From Actinomycetes bacterium (lineage in GTDB: Bacteria; Actinomycetota; Actinomycetes; Streptosporangiales; Streptosporangiaceae), in assembly GCA_021792855.1 (NCBI GenBank), contig JAJYTW010000004.1, positions 1 to 53,191 of the forward strand: a DNA stretch of 53,191 nucleotides, read 5' to 3'. The notes beneath the pieces are model-generated. The model worked only from the letters and a program-made list of their open reading frames with translations, was not told the DNA's origin and searched no databases. A program made the position numbers and the translations under genes. Shown here piece by piece: positions 50,782-53,191 of this stretch (position 1 is the stretch's first letter; every line of letters starts with the position of its first letter).

Positions 50782-52212
50782 TCAGCCGCCTCCGCCCGGA
50801 CCGGACTGGCCGGCGGGCCCGGCTGGATCGGCAGCCGTGCCTGGGTAACGCGCGCTGATCGCCGCCGGGGACACCATCGTGAGCTCGCGGCTGGGCAGTT
50901 CGGCGAGTACCCGCCAGGCCAGCCCGAGGGTCTCGTCCAGGCTCCGGCTCTCGGCCGGTCCCTGACTCATCAGGATGGTCTCGAACGCCTGCGCCAGGCG
51001 CTGATAGCGGAGATCGGACTCACTCAGCGCCGCCGCGCCGATCAGCTCGGACAGCTCCCGCACCCGCCGGGCGACGGCCAGCGCGGCCACCGTCTGCGCC
51101 GCCACGTCCAGGTGGTCCTCGCGGGTCCGGCCCGGTCCGGCGCCACCCCGCATCAGCCTGGACAGCGAGGACAGCGCGTCTACCGGCGGGTAGACGCCGC
51201 GGGCGTGCAGATCGGCCGAGAGCACGATCTGCCCCTCGGTGATATAGCCGGTCAGGTCCGGCACCGGATGCGTGATGTCACCGGCCGGCATGGTGAGCAC
51301 CGGCACCTGGGTGAGCGAGCCGGGCAGCCCGGCGATCCGGCCGCACCGCTCGTACAGCGAGGCCAGGTCGCTGTAGAGGTAGCCCGGGTAAGCCCGGCGG
51401 GCGGGCAGTTCGCCGCGTGCGGCGGAGACCTCCCTGAGCGCCTCGCAGTAGCTGGTCATGTCGGCCATCACGACCAGGACGTGCCTGCCCAGCGAGAAGG
51501 CGAGGTGCTCGGCGACGGTCAGCGCGATCCGGGGGGTCAGGATCCGCTCGATCACCGGCTCGTCCGCCAGGTTGAGCAGCAGCACAAGCTCGCCGGCCGC
51601 CGAACGCTCCTCCAGCCGTGCGCGGATCGCGTCGGCATCGGCGCTGGTCACGCCCATGGCGGCGAACACCACGCTGAACGGCTCGCCACCGGCCTGTGCC
51701 TGCGCCGCGATCTGCCCGGCCAGTTCCAGGTGCGGCAGCCCGGCGACCGAGAAGATCGGCAGCTTCTGGCCCCGGACCAGCGTGGTCAGTTCGTCGATCG
51801 CCGAGATCCCGGTAAGCACCGGCTCGGCCGGCGGCCGGCGGGCCGCGGGGTTGATCGGAAGGCCGGTCACCGGCACCGATGTCCCGCCGGTCAGCGGCGG
51901 CCCGCCGTCTCTCGGCACGCCCCGCCCGCTGCACACCCGGCCCAGCCACTGCGTCCCGACCTCGATCCGCAGCGGGCTGCCGGCGAACTCGACGGCGGTC
52001 CCGGCCGGGTCGATCCCGGCCGTGCCCTCGAGCACCTGCACCACGGCCAGATCCCGGTCCGCCTCCAGCACCAGGCCGTGCCGCGGCGGGCCGCCCGCCA
52101 TCGTGATGGTGGCGAACTCGTCCCAGCCCACGCCCCGCACGCCGCGCACCACCAGCAGCGGCCCGCGGACCTGCTCGATCCCGGTGAACCGCGGCCTGAC
52201 CCACTCGGTCAT
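50782..52212 (-). CDS. ntpB: V/A-type ATPase subunit B
   Basis: The non-catalytic nucleotide-site subunit of the ATPase head. Family marks: IEQVRGPLLVVRGV at the start, LPINPAARRPPAEPVLTGISAIDEL, the region replacing Walker A (FSVAGLPHLELAGQIAAQA), MGVTSADADAIR, LNLADEPVIERILTPRIALTVAEHLAF, VVMADMTSYCEALREVSAARGELPARRAYPGYLYSDLASLYERCG and the threonine-rich VPVLTMPAGDITHPVPDLTGYITEGQI. About 476 residues is normal. ATG 52212 overlaps the subunit A stop (ATGA). Confidence 0.95.
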   Translation of the reverse strand: MTEWVRPRFTGIEQVRGPLLVVRGVRGVGWDEFATITMAGGPPRHGLVLEADRDLAVVQVLEGTAGIDPAGTAVEFAGSPLRIEVGTQWLGRVCSGRGVPRDGGPPLTGGTSVPVTGLPINPAARRPPAEPVLTGISAIDELTTLVRGQKLPIFSVAGLPHLELAGQIAAQAQAGGEPFSVVFAAMGVTSADADAIRARLEERSAAGELVLLLNLADEPVIERILTPRIALTVAEHLAFSLGRHVLVVMADMTSYCEALREVSAARGELPARRAYPGYLYSDLASLYERCGRIAGLPGSLTQVPVLTMPAGDITHPVPDLTGYITEGQIVLSADLHARGVYPPVDALSSLSRLMRGGAGPGRTREDHLDVAAQTVAALAVARRVRELSELIGAAALSESDLRYQRLAQAFETILMSQGPAESRSLDETLGLAWRVLAELPSRELTMVSPAAISARYPGTAADPAGPAGQSGPGGGG

Positions 52213-53191
52213 CCCGGACCCCGTCCCGGGCCGCCGGCGCCGAGGGCGTCCAGCGCGTCTAGCGCGGCCAGCATCTGGTCAGCCCGCGCCCGGACCTGCT
52301 CCGGGGTGCCGGCCTCCTGGCCGGCGCGCAGCACCGGCGCGAAGTCCTGCGCCTCGATCAGCGCCGCGTCGACGCCGCGCCCGGCGGCTTGCTGGCAGCG
52401 ATCGGCGACCGCGAGCACCGCGTCGGCCAGGGCGGCGGCCCGGGCCGGGTCGCAGTAGGCGTCGGCCGCGCTGATCGCGCTCTGCTGCAAGACGGCCTCC
52501 CGGACCAGGCGGCCGGCCAGGATGTCCATCCGCTGCCTGGCCGGGAGTGCGGTGATCCCCATCACCTCGGCCAGCGCGCCCACCCGGTCGGCCTCGGCCA
52601 GCAGGCCGGCCAGCCGGGATCGGCGGACCAGCCAGTCCGGATCGCCGTTCCTGGCGTGCCAGTTGCCGATCGACTGCGCGTCCCTGGCGAACGAGCCGTC
52701 CCAGGAAACCGCCGGATAGTGCCTGGCGTAGGCGAGGTCCCGGTCCAGCGCCCACAGGGTCCGCACGAACCGCTGGGTATAGGCCGTCACGGGCTCGGTC
52801 ATGTCGCCGCCCGCCGGGGAGACCGCGCCGATCATCGTGATCGACCCGGTGCGGCCGCCGAGCGTCCGGACCAGCCCGGCGCGGGAGTAGAACGCGGCCA
52901 GCGCCGACGCCAGGCTGGCCGGGTAGCCCTCCTCGGCGGGCATCTCGCCGTTCCTGGCGGAGAACTCCCTGAGTGCCTCGGCCCAGCGGGACGTCGAGTC
53001 CGCCACCACGACCACGTTCAGGCCCATGTCCCTGAAGTGCTCGGCGACGGTGGCGGCGCTGTAGATGCTGGCCTCCCTGGCCATCATCGGCATGTTGGAG
53101 GTGTTGGCGATCACCACGGTGCGCCGCGCCAGCGTCCCGCCGGTCCGCGGGTCGGCGAGTCGCGCCAGGTCGGTGAGCATCTCGGCAAGCT
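52209..53191 (-). CDS. ntpA: V/A-type ATPase catalytic subunit A, 5' part outside the window
   Basis: Only the C-terminal 327 or so residues are present; the frame is open to the edge and begins mid-gene (KLAEMLTDLARLADPRTGG). Family marks: RTVVIANTSNMPMMAREASIY, EHFRDMGLNVVVVADSTSRWAEALREFSARNGEMPAEEGYPASLAS, and ITMIGAVSPAGGDMTEPVTAYTQRFV. The C-terminal helical domain ends in a Gly-rich tail. The catalytic Walker A loop would lie beyond the window. Other subunits (I, K, E, C, F) are expected upstream, outside the window. Confidence 0.95.
   Translation of the reverse strand, partial: LAEMLTDLARLADPRTGGTLARRTVVIANTSNMPMMAREASIYSAATVAEHFRDMGLNVVVVADSTSRWAEALREFSARNGEMPAEEGYPASLASALAAFYSRAGLVRTLGGRTGSITMIGAVSPAGGDMTEPVTAYTQRFVRTLWALDRDLAYARHYPAVSWDGSFARDAQSIGNWHARNGDPDWLVRRSRLAGLLAEADRVGALAEVMGITALPARQRMDILAGRLVREAVLQQSAISAADAYCDPARAAALADAVLAVADRCQQAAGRGVDAALIEAQDFAPVLRAGQEAGTPEQVRARADQMLAALDALDALGAGGPGRGPG

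Overview
The window is about 70% or more G+C, with GTG and TTG starts and dense GTGA/ATGA gene overlaps. Several genes have close counterparts in mycobacteria: a CtpI-type P-ATPase, an Rv1733c-like membrane protein and a DevR/DosR-like regulator. Together these point to a high-GC actinomycete. I cannot name the genus. No rRNA, tRNA, CRISPR array or insertion sequence was seen.

Layout. (1) 0.1-7.2 kb: lysA, then a fermentation and dormancy-type block of universal stress protein, phosphoketolase, acetate kinase, an Rv1733c-like membrane protein and a second, degenerate universal stress protein. The phosphoketolase and acetate kinase would turn sugar phosphates into acetate and ATP. (2) 7.5-10.9 kb: a three-gene MacAB-like ABC system whose ATPase lacks key catalytic residues. 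(3) 10.9-38.5 kb: a large surface-polysaccharide locus. It holds an initiating phosphoglycosyltransferase, five further glycosyltransferases (two GT4, two GT2 and WecG type), a sulfotransferase, a Wzx-type flippase, a Wzy-like polymerase or ligase, two Wzz-like proteins, a ManNAc-uronate set (wecB, a nucleotide-sugar dehydrogenase, a WecG-type transferase) with an unrecognised 408-residue partner, and all four dTDP-rhamnose genes. Inside it sit a hybrid histidine kinase, a receiver/H-box protein, a DevR/DosR-like regulator, and two related secreted beta-helix proteins. (4) 38.7-49.8 kb: an AcuC-like deacetylase, ctpI with a small membrane protein, a 14-TM exporter, a DUF885 metallopeptidase and a PaiB-like protein. 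(5) 50.2 kb to the right edge: subunits D, B and (incomplete) A of a V/A-type ATPase.

How the parts may fit. The polymer probably contains rhamnose and an N-acetylmannosaminuronate-type sugar, and may be sulfated. The two beta-helix proteins could modify or cleave it outside the cell. The DevR-like regulator lies just upstream of a five-unit 14-bp tandem repeat whose best unit matches the published DosR box consensus at 12 of 14 positions. Weaker matches lie upstream of the stress-protein/phosphoketolase operon and the Rv1733c-like gene. This suggests, but does not prove, that one hypoxia-type regulator links the fermentation block to the polysaccharide locus. The neighbouring kinase proteins are degenerate in complementary ways and could form a split phosphorelay.

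Also notable: two 97-99 nt intergenic elements 2.8 kb apart share an 11-bp closing stem with a compensatory base change; a 9-codon leader ORF is coupled to a glycosyltransferase start; and in-frame 15- or 18-bp minisatellites occur in several genes.
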